This document shows, in pieces, positions 24,059-32,602 of a stretch of DNA of 64,000 nucleotides. The first letter of the stretch is position 1, and each line of letters starts with the position of its first letter. The notes beneath the pieces are model-generated. The model had not been told where the DNA came from. It ran no database searches and saw nothing but the letters and a program-made list of their open reading frames with translations. The stretch is from Streptomyces sp. Ru62 (GTDB lineage: Bacteria > Actinomycetota > Actinomycetes > Streptomycetales > Streptomycetaceae). The DNA lies in assembly GCF_002920615.1 (NCBI RefSeq), contig NZ_PQSU01000004.1, positions 186,001-250,000 of the forward strand. Reading direction: 5' to 3'. The position numbers and the translations under genes were made by a program.

Positions 24059-25573
24059 ATGCACCCCGCTCGCTTCACCCTCGACCCCGCCTTCACCATC
24101 GGCGCGGTCAACCCCCGCCTCTTCGGCTCCTTCGTGGAACACCTCGGCCGCTGCGTCTACACCGGCATCTACGAACCGGACCACCCCGCTGCGGACGCCG
24201 ACGGCCTCCGCACCGACGTACTGGACCTGGTCCGTGAACTCGGCGTCACCACCATCCGCTACCCGGGCGGCAACTTCGTGTCCGGGTACAAGTGGGAGGA
24301 CTCGGTCGGCCCGGTGGAAGACCGCCCCCGCCGCCTGGACCTGGCCTGGCACTCCACCGAGACCAACCGCTTCGGCCTCTCCGAATACATCGCGTTCCTG
24401 AAGAAGCTCGGTCCACAGGCCGAACCCATGATGGCGGTGAACCTCGGGACGAGAGGCGTGGCGGAGGCCCTCGAACTCCAGGAGTACGCCAACCACCCCG
24501 GCGGCACCGCCCTCTCCGACCTGCGCGCCGCCCACGGCGACAAGGAGCCCTTCGGCATCAGGCTCTGGTGCCTCGGCAACGAGATGGACGGCCCCTGGCA
24601 GACCGGCCACAAGACGGCGCGGGAGTACGGACGGATCGCCGCCGAGACCGCCCGTGCCATGCGCCGGCAGGACCCGGGCGTGGAACTGGTCGCCTGCGGC
24701 TCCTCCAGTCAGGCCATGCCCACCTTCGCCGAGTGGGAGGCGACCGTCCTCGCGGAGACCTACGACCTGGTCGACCACATCTCGCTGCACGCCTACTACG
24801 AGCCCGTCGACGGCGACCTGGACTCCTTCCTCGCCTCGGCCGTGGACATGGAGTCCTTCATCGAGAACGTGATCGCCACGGCCGACCACGTGGGCGCGAG
24901 ACTGAAGTCGAAGAAGAGGATCAACCTCTCCTTCGACGAGTGGAACGTCTGGTACCTCTCGAAGTGGGAGGAGTACGCCAGGACCATCGACCGGTCCGAC
25001 TGGCCCGAGGCGCCCCGCCTGCTGGAGGACAACTACAGCGTCACGGACGCGGTCGTCTTCGGCTCGCTGCTCATCGCGCTGCTCCGGCACGCCGACCGTG
25101 TCACCGTCGCCTGCCTCGCCCAGCTCGTCAACGTGATCGCCCCGATCATGACCGAGCCGGGCGGCCCGGCCTGGCGGCAGACGACGTTCTTCCCCTTCGC
25201 GCAGGCCGCGCGGTACGGCCGGGGCCAGGTGCTGGACGTCCGTGTGGACTCGCCGACGTACGAGACGAAGAAGTACGGCGAGACCGACCTGCTGCACGCC
25301 ACCGCCGTCCGTGCGGACGACGGCACGGTCACCGTGTTCGCCGTCAACCGCGGCCGCACCGAGCCCCTGCCCCTGGAAGTGGCGCTGAACGGACTGGAAC
25401 TGACCACCGTCACCGAGCACAGCGCGCTCGCGGACGCCGACCCCGACGCCCGCAACACCCTGACCGACCCCCAGCGCGTCACCCCGCACCCGGTCGAGGG
25501 CACCCCCCTGAGGGACGGCACCCTCACCGCCGTACTGGAGCCGCTGTCCTGGAACGTGATCAGACTGGCGTGA
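24059..25573 (+). CDS. GH51 alpha-L-arabinofuranosidase
   Basis: A 504-residue intracellular-type enzyme without signal peptide that removes terminal L-arabinofuranose from arabino-oligosaccharides. The acid/base Glu175 lies in CLGNEMDGPW and the nucleophile Glu294 in SFDEWNVWY; the Arg/Asn-rich IRYPGGNFVSGYKWEDSVGP near residue 65 is also conserved in GH51. GGAAGG precedes ATG 24059. Upstream are relics of a sugar transporter and a TTCGAG-type operator cluster, so it was probably the last gene of an oligosaccharide operon and is still regulated with it. The 3' end overlaps the convergent GH35 gene by 14 nt. How the substrate enters without the lost transporter is an open question. Confidence 0.94.
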   Translation: MHPARFTLDPAFTIGAVNPRLFGSFVEHLGRCVYTGIYEPDHPAADADGLRTDVLDLVRELGVTTIRYPGGNFVSGYKWEDSVGPVEDRPRRLDLAWHSTETNRFGLSEYIAFLKKLGPQAEPMMAVNLGTRGVAEALELQEYANHPGGTALSDLRAAHGDKEPFGIRLWCLGNEMDGPWQTGHKTAREYGRIAAETARAMRRQDPGVELVACGSSSQAMPTFAEWEATVLAETYDLVDHISLHAYYEPVDGDLDSFLASAVDMESFIENVIATADHVGARLKSKKRINLSFDEWNVWYLSKWEEYARTIDRSDWPEAPRLLEDNYSVTDAVVFGSLLIALLRHADRVTVACLAQLVNVIAPIMTEPGGPAWRQTTFFPFAQAARYGRGQVLDVRVDSPTYETKKYGETDLLHATAVRADDGTVTVFAVNRGRTEPLPLEVALNGLELTTVTEHSALADADPDARNTLTDPQRVTPHPVEGTPLRDGTLTAVLEPLSWNVIRLA

Positions 25574-28514
25574 CCGGTACGCCGCCCGTCGCCCTGCCGA
25601 GCAGCGTCAGCCGGACCGACCCGGGGCCCGACAGCGTGGTGAACTCCGAGAGGACCGCCAGCGCGAGGGTGTTGGTGCCCCGGGTGCGCAGGATGCCGTT
25701 CGGCAGGACGAAGGTGTGCTGCGGGCCGACGTTGTTGATGTACTGGCCCAGGTTCCAGCCGTTGAGGAAGATCTGCGCGCGGTAGGCGCGGTACGGGTCG
25801 TCGTCCAGGGTCAGGCCGACCGACGCGTCGATGTCGGCCGGCACCGACAGCCGGAACGTCGTCCGGTACCAGGTCACCCCCTGGTACCGCGCCGCGCGCG
25901 GGAAGGTCACCTTCTCCCAGTCCCCGTCCCGGAAGCCCGGCAGGTGCCAGCCCTCCCGCTCGCCGTACAGACCGCCGTTGTTCATCGGCCCGCGCACGGG
26001 GTCGGGAGCACCCGCCCCCTGGACGCGCCACCGCACCTTGGGCGACGCCCCCCTGAACGTGACCGCCGTCAGGCCCCGCGCCACCTTGTGGGTGTCGAGC
26101 GCCTTGCCGTCCTGGTCGTGCTGCATGCGCCGGACGAGGACCGACAGAACGTGCCGGCCGGGGGAGCGCAGCCGCTCACGCACCGGGAAGACCGCCGTCT
26201 CCGCCCAGCTGCCCTTGCGGATGGTCACGTTCTTGTCCGGCACCGGCATCCGGTGCGTGCCCAGCGGCTCGCCGTCCAGCCACGCCATCAGCAGGCCCTG
26301 GGTGCCGGTGCTGTAGGCGAGCGAGACCTCCTCGACACCGGTGGTGCCGTTCAGTTCGCCCCGGTACCAGACGTCCCCGTAGTGGAAGCCGTAGTCGTCC
26401 GCGAAGAGGACCGGCTGTCCGTCCGGGACCGCCGTGGTGCTGTACGACGACGTCTTGTCGGCGACCTTCCATGACGAGTCGTCGAAGCTCGGGCCCGCCT
26501 CCGGGTTCTCCCTCCGCATCCGCCAGCCGCCCAGCTCGGGCAGCCGCACCTCGGGCACGTCCGGCAGCATCCCGGTGGTCAGCAGGCTGCCGGAGAGCGT
26601 GGCCCGGGTGGGCAGCTTCCGCCCGTTCCAGACCAGGGTGTCGATCCCGCGCGGGCCCCACACCTCCATGCCCGTCCGCTCGGTGACGTCACCCGTCAGA
26701 TGGACCTCCGAGCCGCGCAGCTCCGCGTGCCGCAGCAGCGCCGGGCCGTAGACGAGGAGGGTCCCGGACGGGGTGTCGTAGGGGAAGAGGCGTACGGCGG
26801 TGGCGTCGTCGGCGAAGAGCAGCAGCAGCGGGGTGTCCGTCTCGCCCTTCCGCACCAGCACCCGGGTCAGCCCGTCCTGGCCGAGGGGGGCGTTCACATG
26901 GAGTTCGTTCCGGTCGTAGGCCCAGCCGGCCTCCGGGTCCAGCCGCTGCACGGAGGGCTCTTCCGGGCACTTCAGCACCAGCTCGGCCATCTCCTCGCTG
27001 CGCCCGGCGAACACGGCGATGTCCTGCCGGCCCACCGTCAGGACCGTCATGGGCGCGACGGTGGCGTACTTCAGGGTCCGCCTGCCCAGCGGCAGCCCGG
27101 TGGTGAGCAGCTTGGCGTCCTTGCCGGGCACGGTGACCGGCAGCCTGCCGGCGTCGGTGGGCAGTTCGGTGGTCACCGGATCGGTGCCGTCGTTGCGGGC
27201 GACGTACACATGGGTGCCGGTGTCCGGGTTGGTCAGGTGGTAGACCTTCAGCCCGTCGGCCGTCACGTCCGCCGCCCGGTCCAGCTTGGCGAAGTCGGGG
27301 ACGCGCTGGAGCAGATGGCCGAGCTGGTGCATCGGCGCGATCTTGTCCGTGACGTTCCGGCCCTCGTCGATGGCGGCGCCGTAGTCGTACGACGTGTAGA
27401 CGACCGGCGCGGGCAGCCAGCCCCACGACGTCCCCCCGAACGTCATGTACACGTTGTGCAGGGTGAGCCCGTTGGCGAGGTTGGTCAGATAGAACCGCCG
27501 CTCGTACGCGGCGTCCCGGGTGCGCCGCGACTCGGCGTACCCCTTGCCGTCGAACCACGCCCCGCCCCACGGATCGAACCAGCCGCCCCCGAACTCCGGC
27601 ACGAACCCCGGCGTGGTGGGGGAGGCGGTGGCCCCGCCCTTCGCCCCGCCGGGCCCGTAGTGCCCCCAGTCCGGCGGGGTCTGCGACGGCGACGGATACC
27701 CGTCGAACCCGTACAGCCAGCCGCCCCTCTCCCCACCGGTGTCGAAGGACCCCGGCACCCAGTACCCGTTCCGCCCCTTGTCGTTGTGGAACAACGGGAC
27801 GTCGATCCCGTCGGCCCGCACCTTCCGGTACAGGTGGGACATGTAGTTCCGCCCGGTGGCCTCGTTCGCATGGGCGTCGTACTCGTTCTCGATCTGGTAC
27901 AGCAGGACCGTGCCGGTGCCCTGCGTGAACAGGTGCCGGCGGACGATCCGGTTCACCTGGGTCAGCCACTCGTCCACGTGCGCCAGGTAGGCCGGATCGT
28001 CGGTCCGGGCCGTGCCCCTGGTCGCCGTCAGCCACCCGGGGAAGCCCCCGCCGTCCACCTCGGCGTTGATGTAGGGACCGGGGCGCAGGATGACGTACAG
28101 CCCCGTCTCGGCGGCCGTCCGCAGGAACAGGTCCAGGTCCCGGACACCGCTGAAGTCGTACACGCCGGGCGCGGGGGAGTGGTAGTTCCACGCCACGTAG
28201 ATGCTCACGGCGTTGTACCCGTGCGCCCGCATCTTCTGCAGCACGTCCCGCCACAGGGACGGGCTGGGCAGCCGGAACGGGTGCATCTCGCCGGACCACA
28301 CCACCAGCCGCCGCCCGTCCACGAGCAGCGAGTACCGGTCGTACCCGATGGTGTGCCGCTCGCCGTCGGCGCGCGGCGGCAGCGGTGCCGGACCGGTCGG
28401 CGCACTGCTCCCCGCGTACGCGGAGGGCGCCCCGGGGCCGCCGCTGCCGCCCAGGGCGAGACCGAGCGCGGCGGAGCCGGCCAGGGCACTGAAGGTACGT
28501 CTGCTGAGCGCCAA
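25560..28514 (-). CDS. Secreted GH35 beta-galactosidase
   Basis: The 984-residue enzyme has a twin-arginine leader (LSRRTFSALAG) followed by a hydrophobic stretch, so it is probably exported folded. The TIM barrel shows WSGEMHPFRLP, the acid/base Glu211 in QIENEYD and the nucleophile Glu307 in FVPEFGGGW; several beta-sandwich domains follow, as in large GH35 enzymes. It would release terminal beta-galactose from plant galactans or arabinogalactans. TTG 28514 has GGGAGG 8 nt upstream. A possible -10 (TAAGAT) lies at 28538-28533. With the convergent GH51 gene it forms an arabinogalactan-degrading pair. Confidence 0.93.
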   Translation of the reverse strand: MALSRRTFSALAGSAALGLALGGSGGPGAPSAYAGSSAPTGPAPLPPRADGERHTIGYDRYSLLVDGRRLVVWSGEMHPFRLPSPSLWRDVLQKMRAHGYNAVSIYVAWNYHSPAPGVYDFSGVRDLDLFLRTAAETGLYVILRPGPYINAEVDGGGFPGWLTATRGTARTDDPAYLAHVDEWLTQVNRIVRRHLFTQGTGTVLLYQIENEYDAHANEATGRNYMSHLYRKVRADGIDVPLFHNDKGRNGYWVPGSFDTGGERGGWLYGFDGYPSPSQTPPDWGHYGPGGAKGGATASPTTPGFVPEFGGGWFDPWGGAWFDGKGYAESRRTRDAAYERRFYLTNLANGLTLHNVYMTFGGTSWGWLPAPVVYTSYDYGAAIDEGRNVTDKIAPMHQLGHLLQRVPDFAKLDRAADVTADGLKVYHLTNPDTGTHVYVARNDGTDPVTTELPTDAGRLPVTVPGKDAKLLTTGLPLGRRTLKYATVAPMTVLTVGRQDIAVFAGRSEEMAELVLKCPEEPSVQRLDPEAGWAYDRNELHVNAPLGQDGLTRVLVRKGETDTPLLLLFADDATAVRLFPYDTPSGTLLVYGPALLRHAELRGSEVHLTGDVTERTGMEVWGPRGIDTLVWNGRKLPTRATLSGSLLTTGMLPDVPEVRLPELGGWRMRRENPEAGPSFDDSSWKVADKTSSYSTTAVPDGQPVLFADDYGFHYGDVWYRGELNGTTGVEEVSLAYSTGTQGLLMAWLDGEPLGTHRMPVPDKNVTIRKGSWAETAVFPVRERLRSPGRHVLSVLVRRMQHDQDGKALDTHKVARGLTAVTFRGASPKVRWRVQGAGAPDPVRGPMNNGGLYGEREGWHLPGFRDGDWEKVTFPRAARYQGVTWYRTTFRLSVPADIDASVGLTLDDDPYRAYRAQIFLNGWNLGQYINNVGPQHTFVLPNGILRTRGTNTLALAVLSEFTTLSGPGSVRLTLLGRATGGVPVTPV

Positions 28515-28589
28515 GGTGGATCCTCCCGGGCGATCTTACGGGGGCGAGGTCCGGCCATTCTCCCCACGGCCACGCCCCACAATGGACCC

Positions 28590-29048
28590 ATGAGGATCTC
28601 GGCACGGGCGGATTACGCGGTACGGGCGGTACTGGAGCTGGCCGTACGGCAGGGTAACGGCCCGGTGAAGGCAGAGGAAATCGCCGCCGTGCAGGGGATC
28701 CCGCACAAGTTCCTGGAAGGGATTCTCGGCGACCTCCGACGGGCCGGGATCGTCGACAGCCGGCGTGGCGGGGGCGGCGGCTACCGGCTGGCCCGGGAGG
28801 CGGCCTCGATCACCGTGGCCGACGTCATCCGGGCGGTCGACGGCCCGATCGTGTCGGTACGGGGCGAACGCCCGACGGGCCTGTCCTACACCGGCACCGC
28901 CCAGCCGCTGCTGCCCCTGTGGATCGCCCTGCGCGCCAACGTCCGCCGCATCCTGGAGGGCGTCACCCTCGCCGATCTCGCGGCCGACGCCCTCCCCGAG
29001 CCGGTCCGCGCCCTGGCGGCGGAACCGGCGGCCTGGGAGAACCCGTAA
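28590..29048 (+). CDS. Rrf2-family transcriptional regulator
   Basis: A 152-residue winged-helix protein: MRISARADYAVRAVLELA at the start, then IPHKFLEGILGDLRRAGIVDSRRGGGGGYRLAR, the Rrf2 recognition helix and wing. The cysteines that bind Fe-S in IscR or NsrR are missing, so it must sense something else. It is divergent from the GH35 gene across 75 bp and might control it. ATG 28590 lacks a good ribosome binding site. Confidence 0.88.
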   Translation: MRISARADYAVRAVLELAVRQGNGPVKAEEIAAVQGIPHKFLEGILGDLRRAGIVDSRRGGGGGYRLAREAASITVADVIRAVDGPIVSVRGERPTGLSYTGTAQPLLPLWIALRANVRRILEGVTLADLAADALPEPVRALAAEPAAWENP

Positions 29049-29117
29049 GGCGCAACGACTTCCCCCGGCCGGCGCACCGGCGGGTTTCCCTCGCGGGCGC
29101 ACGTCGTTAGGGCGGGC

Positions 29118-29321
29118 ATGATCAAGAAACTCGCCTGTGTCACCGTCCTGACGGCCGCCCTCCTGGCATCCGCCGCCACCGCCGAAGCCACCCCGCGCCC
29201 CGCACCGCCCACCGGTGTCCCCGGCGCCGCCCTCCTCGACGGCATCCTCGGCTCCCTGGAGATCGGCCACCCGGCCACTTCCCTCAGGACGATCCTCCCC
29301 ACGGGCGTCCGGGGCCGGTGA
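29118..29321 (+). CDS. Small secreted protein, unknown
   Basis: A 67-residue product with a clear Sec signal peptide (MIKK, then VTVLTAALLASAATAEA) that leaves a mature peptide of about 43 residues without Cys. I do not recognise it. The start has only a weak AGGGCGG upstream. Codon bias is typical of real genes. It follows the Rrf2 gene by 69 nt and might be co-transcribed. Confidence 0.55.
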   Translation: MIKKLACVTVLTAALLASAATAEATPRPAPPTGVPGAALLDGILGSLEIGHPATSLRTILPTGVRGR

Positions 29322-29580
29322 ACGACACGACCCACGTGTGAGCGCCCGGACCACCGGGCGCCGCGCTCATGGCGAGGAGGACGTGAAAACCCCGATGTGA
29401 ATGGCCGGAGTTGACTCTCCCGGCGCCGGGCGGGGCTCCCTACGCTACCCCCGCCTCCACGCTCCGTTCACAACGAACGCACAGCTCCTTCAAACTTGAA
29501 CGACTGAACGACTGAACGGCTGCACGACCCGGAGTGGATGGGCGGGAGGCACACCCCCCACTCGACAACCGGGAGAAACC
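29322..29580. other. 259-bp intergenic region with 8-bp tandem repeat
   Basis: No gene is seen. gaacgact is repeated 2.7 times at 29498-29519, about 60 bp before the DUF4360 gene. The surrounding bases are less GC-rich than the genes around them, as expected for a promoter region. Confidence 0.6.
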
Positions 29581-30231
29581 ATGGCTGGTGGAGTCCTGCT
29601 GAGCGGCGCCGTGGCCGCTCTCCTCACCACCGCACTGCCCGCCCAGAGCCCCGACTCCGTCTTCGACGACCCGCCCCCGGACAAGATCGTCATCGACGTG
29701 GCGACGGTCAACGGCTCGGGCTGCCCCGCCGGTACGGCCGCCGTGGCGGTCTCGCCGGACAACACCGCCTTCACGGTGACCTACAGCGCCTACCTGGCCC
29801 AGGCCGGCGGCAACTCGGACCCCACCGCCTTCCGCAAGAACTGCCAGCTCAACCTGGTGGTCCACGTCCCGCAGGGCTTCACCTACGCGATAGCCAGCGC
29901 CGACTACCGGGGCTTCGCCTCGCTCCAACGGGGCGCCACGGGCACGCAGAAGGCGTCGTACTACTTCCAGGGCTCGTCGAACACCGTGCCCCGGACCCAC
30001 CCGTTCAACGGCCCCTACAACGACGACTGGCAGGCCACCGACTCGACCGACTGGGCGCAACTGGTCTGGGCGCCCTGCGGTGTGCTGCGCAACTTCAACA
30101 TCAACACCGAGCTGCGCGTGAACGCGGGCACCACGGCCGCCGACAAGGTCAGCTTCATGACGATGGACTCGACGGACGGGGACATCAGTACGGTGTACCA
30201 CTTGGCCTGGAAGGAATGCCCGCCCTCCTGA
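29581..30231 (+). CDS. Secreted DUF4360 protein
   Basis: A 216-residue protein with a Sec signal peptide (GGVLLSGAVAALLTTALPAQS). The body matches the DUF4360 pattern: VATVNGSGCPAGTAAVAVSPDNTAFTV near the start, FRKNCQLNLVVHVPQGF in the middle and three further conserved positions including two Cys. It is probably an extracellular or cell-wall beta-sandwich of unknown role. GGGAGAAACC precedes ATG 29581. It stands alone; a hairpin over its stop codon acts as terminator. Confidence 0.88.
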   Translation: MAGGVLLSGAVAALLTTALPAQSPDSVFDDPPPDKIVIDVATVNGSGCPAGTAAVAVSPDNTAFTVTYSAYLAQAGGNSDPTAFRKNCQLNLVVHVPQGFTYAIASADYRGFASLQRGATGTQKASYYFQGSSNTVPRTHPFNGPYNDDWQATDSTDWAQLVWAPCGVLRNFNINTELRVNAGTTAADKVSFMTMDSTDGDISTVYHLAWKECPPS

Positions 30232-30257
30232 CCGGGACCGGGACCCGCTCCGGTCAG
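30228..30257 (+). terminator. Terminator hairpin of the DUF4360 gene
   Basis: CTGACCGG (30228-30235) pairs with CCGGTCAG (30250-30257) around a 14-nt loop. The TGA stop lies in the first arm. It separates two convergent genes. Confidence 0.6.
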
Positions 30258-30324
30258 TCACGTCCCGGCGAGGGTGACGCGCCGCCGGCTTCCCCCTCCC
30301 GTCCCCGGGGGAGTGGCCGGCAGG

Positions 30325-30777
30325 TCACGTACTGAGCGCGGGAATCAGGGAGGGGTCGGCACCGAGGTCCGTGACCCCCTCGCGGACCGCATCCGTGAAC
30401 CGCGTCAGCTCGGCCAGCAGTCCCTCCCAGGGGACCGGCGCCGTCCAGTCGTCCGGCTCGAAGACCGAGCCGACCCGCCACCCGTCGCCGGTCTCCTCGA
30501 TCCGTACCGTGCCCAGCTCCTCGAAGGACATCGACTCGAATCGGAAGCCCTCCCGCGCCTGCGGTTCCCGGTTCCGCTCCAGCCAGGTGACCAGGGCGCG
30601 TGCCAGTTCGGCGACCGGGAAGCCCTCCACCGCGCACACCGTCCGTTCGCCGTCCCGGAGGACGAGTTCCGCTTCGAGGTCCACCAGCAGGACGTGCACG
30701 GGTGCCGTCGCGGGTTCCATGCCCCGCCTCGGCAGGTCGGAGGTGTTCAGGTTCTCGTATGCGACACTCACCGGCAT
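30325..30777 (-). CDS. Hypothetical protein
   Basis: A 150-residue cytosolic alpha/beta protein I do not recognise: early strand-rich part (VHVLLVDLEAELVLRDGERTV), a helix (VAELARALVTWLERN) and a Trp-containing region (GDGWRVGSVFEPDDWTAPVPW). ATG 30777 lies 6 nt after TAGGTT (30789-30784), a -10-like box, so the mRNA may be leaderless; it could also be read from the aminotransferase gene 31 nt upstream. Confidence 0.7.
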   Translation of the reverse strand: MPVSVAYENLNTSDLPRRGMEPATAPVHVLLVDLEAELVLRDGERTVCAVEGFPVAELARALVTWLERNREPQAREGFRFESMSFEELGTVRIEETGDGWRVGSVFEPDDWTAPVPWEGLLAELTRFTDAVREGVTDLGADPSLIPALST

Positions 30778-30808
30778 CGGGCGAACCTATCAACCACCGG
30801 GAGCGGCG

Positions 30809-32500
30809 TCAGACGGCCGCTTGGCCCGTCCCCGCCGCGTTCGGCCAGCTCTGTGCGTTGGGCCAGCCCGTCGCCGGGGCCGGGGTCAGGCCGGCGGCGG
30901 GCGCGGGGGCCGTCATCCCGCGGACCTGGGCTGCGGTGAGCCCGCCCCGGGCCGGAACGCCGGGCGGGGTGGGGGCCATGGTCGCGGCGGGCGCGAGAGG
31001 CACGGGTGCGGGGGCCGGTACGGGTGCAGGGGCCACCGGTGCCGGTACGGGCGCGGGAGCCACCGGCGCCGGTACGGGTGCCGGTACCGGGGTGGGAGCC
31101 GCCGGTACGGGTGCCGGTGCGGGCATCACGGCCGCCGCCGGAGCCGCCACCGATGCGGGCACCGGGGCCGGCGGAGCCGCCGGGGCTGCCGCCGGCATCG
31201 GCATCCCGCCGCCGGCCGGTGCCACGGCGGCGGGGAGCGGCATGCCGGTGCCGGCGGCCGGGGCGGGGCCGGACGCGGTGAGCCGCATTCCGGCCCCGTT
31301 GGTCTCGCTGACCAGCCGGTCGACCGCCGCCGTACCCGAGCTGTAGCTGGTCCCGGTGCCCAGCTCGGGTACGGTGGCTCCCCTCCTGGACCCGTAGAGC
31401 ACCTGCTCCAGGCCGGACACCAGGCGACGCACGTCGACCTGGGGGCGCACCACGAGCCGCAGGAAGCGGCTGGAGGATCCGATCTTGTTGCCGCACTCGC
31501 GGACCAGGATCCGGTGCTCGGTGAGCATCCGGTCCCGTACCACCGTGCCTTCCGCCCCGACGGGCAGCCGTACGAAGAGGAAGTTGCCCTGGGAGGGGTA
31601 GACGGTGAGGCCGGGGAGTGCGGAGAGGTGGCTGGCCATCTCCAGGCGGTCCCGGCGGACCTGCTGGAGGCTCTGCGCGTACTCGGCGCCGTGCTCCTTC
31701 AGCATGAACACCACGTGCTCGGCGAAGGAGTTGAGGTTCCACTTCGGCAGCATGGAGCGGACCTTGCCCGCGAGCGCCGGGTTGGCGACGAGGTAGCCGA
31801 AGCGGATGCCGTGCAGGCCGAAGTTCTTGCCGAGGCTGCGCAGGACGATCACGTTGGGGCGGAGCATGGCCTCCTGGACGACGCTCGGCTCGGCCTCCGC
31901 GTCGGCGAACTCCAGGAAGGACTCGTCCACGATCACCAGATCGAGGTCGGCCATGGCGTCCATGAACTGCACGATCTGCCGGCGGCGCAGGTAGCCGCCG
32001 TCGGGGTTGTTGGGGTTGCAGATCACGGCCACCCGGGTGCCGCGGGCACGGATGAACTCGGCGTACTGTCCGAGGTCCAGGGCGAAGTCGTTCGCCTCCT
32101 GGAGCGGGAACATGTCGACCCGCTTGCCGGTCTCCATCGGCTGGTCGGTCCAGCGGCCGAAGGTGGGGACCGGTATCGCCAGGGACTCGCGGACCAGCAG
32201 GTGGTCGATCCAGGTGATCAGCTCGGTCGAGCCGTTGCCCATCGCCACGCACTGCGGCGGGAGCTGGAGCAGGTCGCACAGCTCCGCGGTGATGGTGTCG
32301 GCGCTGCTGGGGTAGTACGTGACGATCTCGCGCAGCCGGCCCGCCATCTCCTCGAACATGGCGGGCGTCGGGAAGTACGGATTGCACGGAATGCAGAAGT
32401 CCACCGGGCCGGTCCCGTCGCCGCCCTCCCGCGTCAGCGCCGCCATGGAGGGGCTGTGCGCGGCGGTGCCGCGGAACAACGAGGTGACGTTGCCGGCCAA
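30809..32500 (-). CDS. PLP-dependent aminotransferase (HisC-like) with long Pro/Ala tail
   Basis: A 563-residue class I/II aminotransferase. The first 390 residues hold the fold, with ICNPNNPDGGYL, VIVDESFLEFA and SLGKNFGLHGIRFGYL, which carries the PLP-binding lysine; the closest type is histidinol-phosphate aminotransferase/CobD. The last 170 residues or so are a low-complexity tail of Ala-Pro-Val-Pro repeats ending in WPNAQSWPNAA, unusual for this family. I chose TTG 32500, because GGAGG lies 5 nt upstream; a longer frame would start inside a terminator hairpin. Substrate unknown. The tail suggests surface tethering or assembly. Confidence 0.83.
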   Translation of the reverse strand: MAGNVTSLFRGTAAHSPSMAALTREGGDGTGPVDFCIPCNPYFPTPAMFEEMAGRLREIVTYYPSSADTITAELCDLLQLPPQCVAMGNGSTELITWIDHLLVRESLAIPVPTFGRWTDQPMETGKRVDMFPLQEANDFALDLGQYAEFIRARGTRVAVICNPNNPDGGYLRRRQIVQFMDAMADLDLVIVDESFLEFADAEAEPSVVQEAMLRPNVIVLRSLGKNFGLHGIRFGYLVANPALAGKVRSMLPKWNLNSFAEHVVFMLKEHGAEYAQSLQQVRRDRLEMASHLSALPGLTVYPSQGNFLFVRLPVGAEGTVVRDRMLTEHRILVRECGNKIGSSSRFLRLVVRPQVDVRRLVSGLEQVLYGSRRGATVPELGTGTSYSSGTAAVDRLVSETNGAGMRLTASGPAPAAGTGMPLPAAVAPAGGGMPMPAAAPAAPPAPVPASVAAPAAAVMPAPAPVPAAPTPVPAPVPAPVAPAPVPAPVAPAPVPAPAPVPLAPAATMAPTPPGVPARGGLTAAQVRGMTAPAPAAGLTPAPATGWPNAQSWPNAAGTGQAAV

Positions 32501-32512
32501 GGGAACCTCCGT

Positions 32513-32552
32513 CGAAGGGTGGCCCGTGCGGGGGAGCACGGGCCACCCTTCG
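32513..32552 (-). terminator. Terminator of the sugar-transport operon
   Basis: A perfect 17-bp inverted repeat (arms 32513-32529 and 32536-32552, loop of six) lies 51 bp downstream of the galM stop and 13 bp upstream of the aminotransferase start. It should end the sugar-operon transcript. Confidence 0.88.
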
Positions 32553-32602
32553 ATACGGAGGAGACGGCAGTGGCGTTCAACTCACCGGCGGTGTGAGCCG
32601 GT

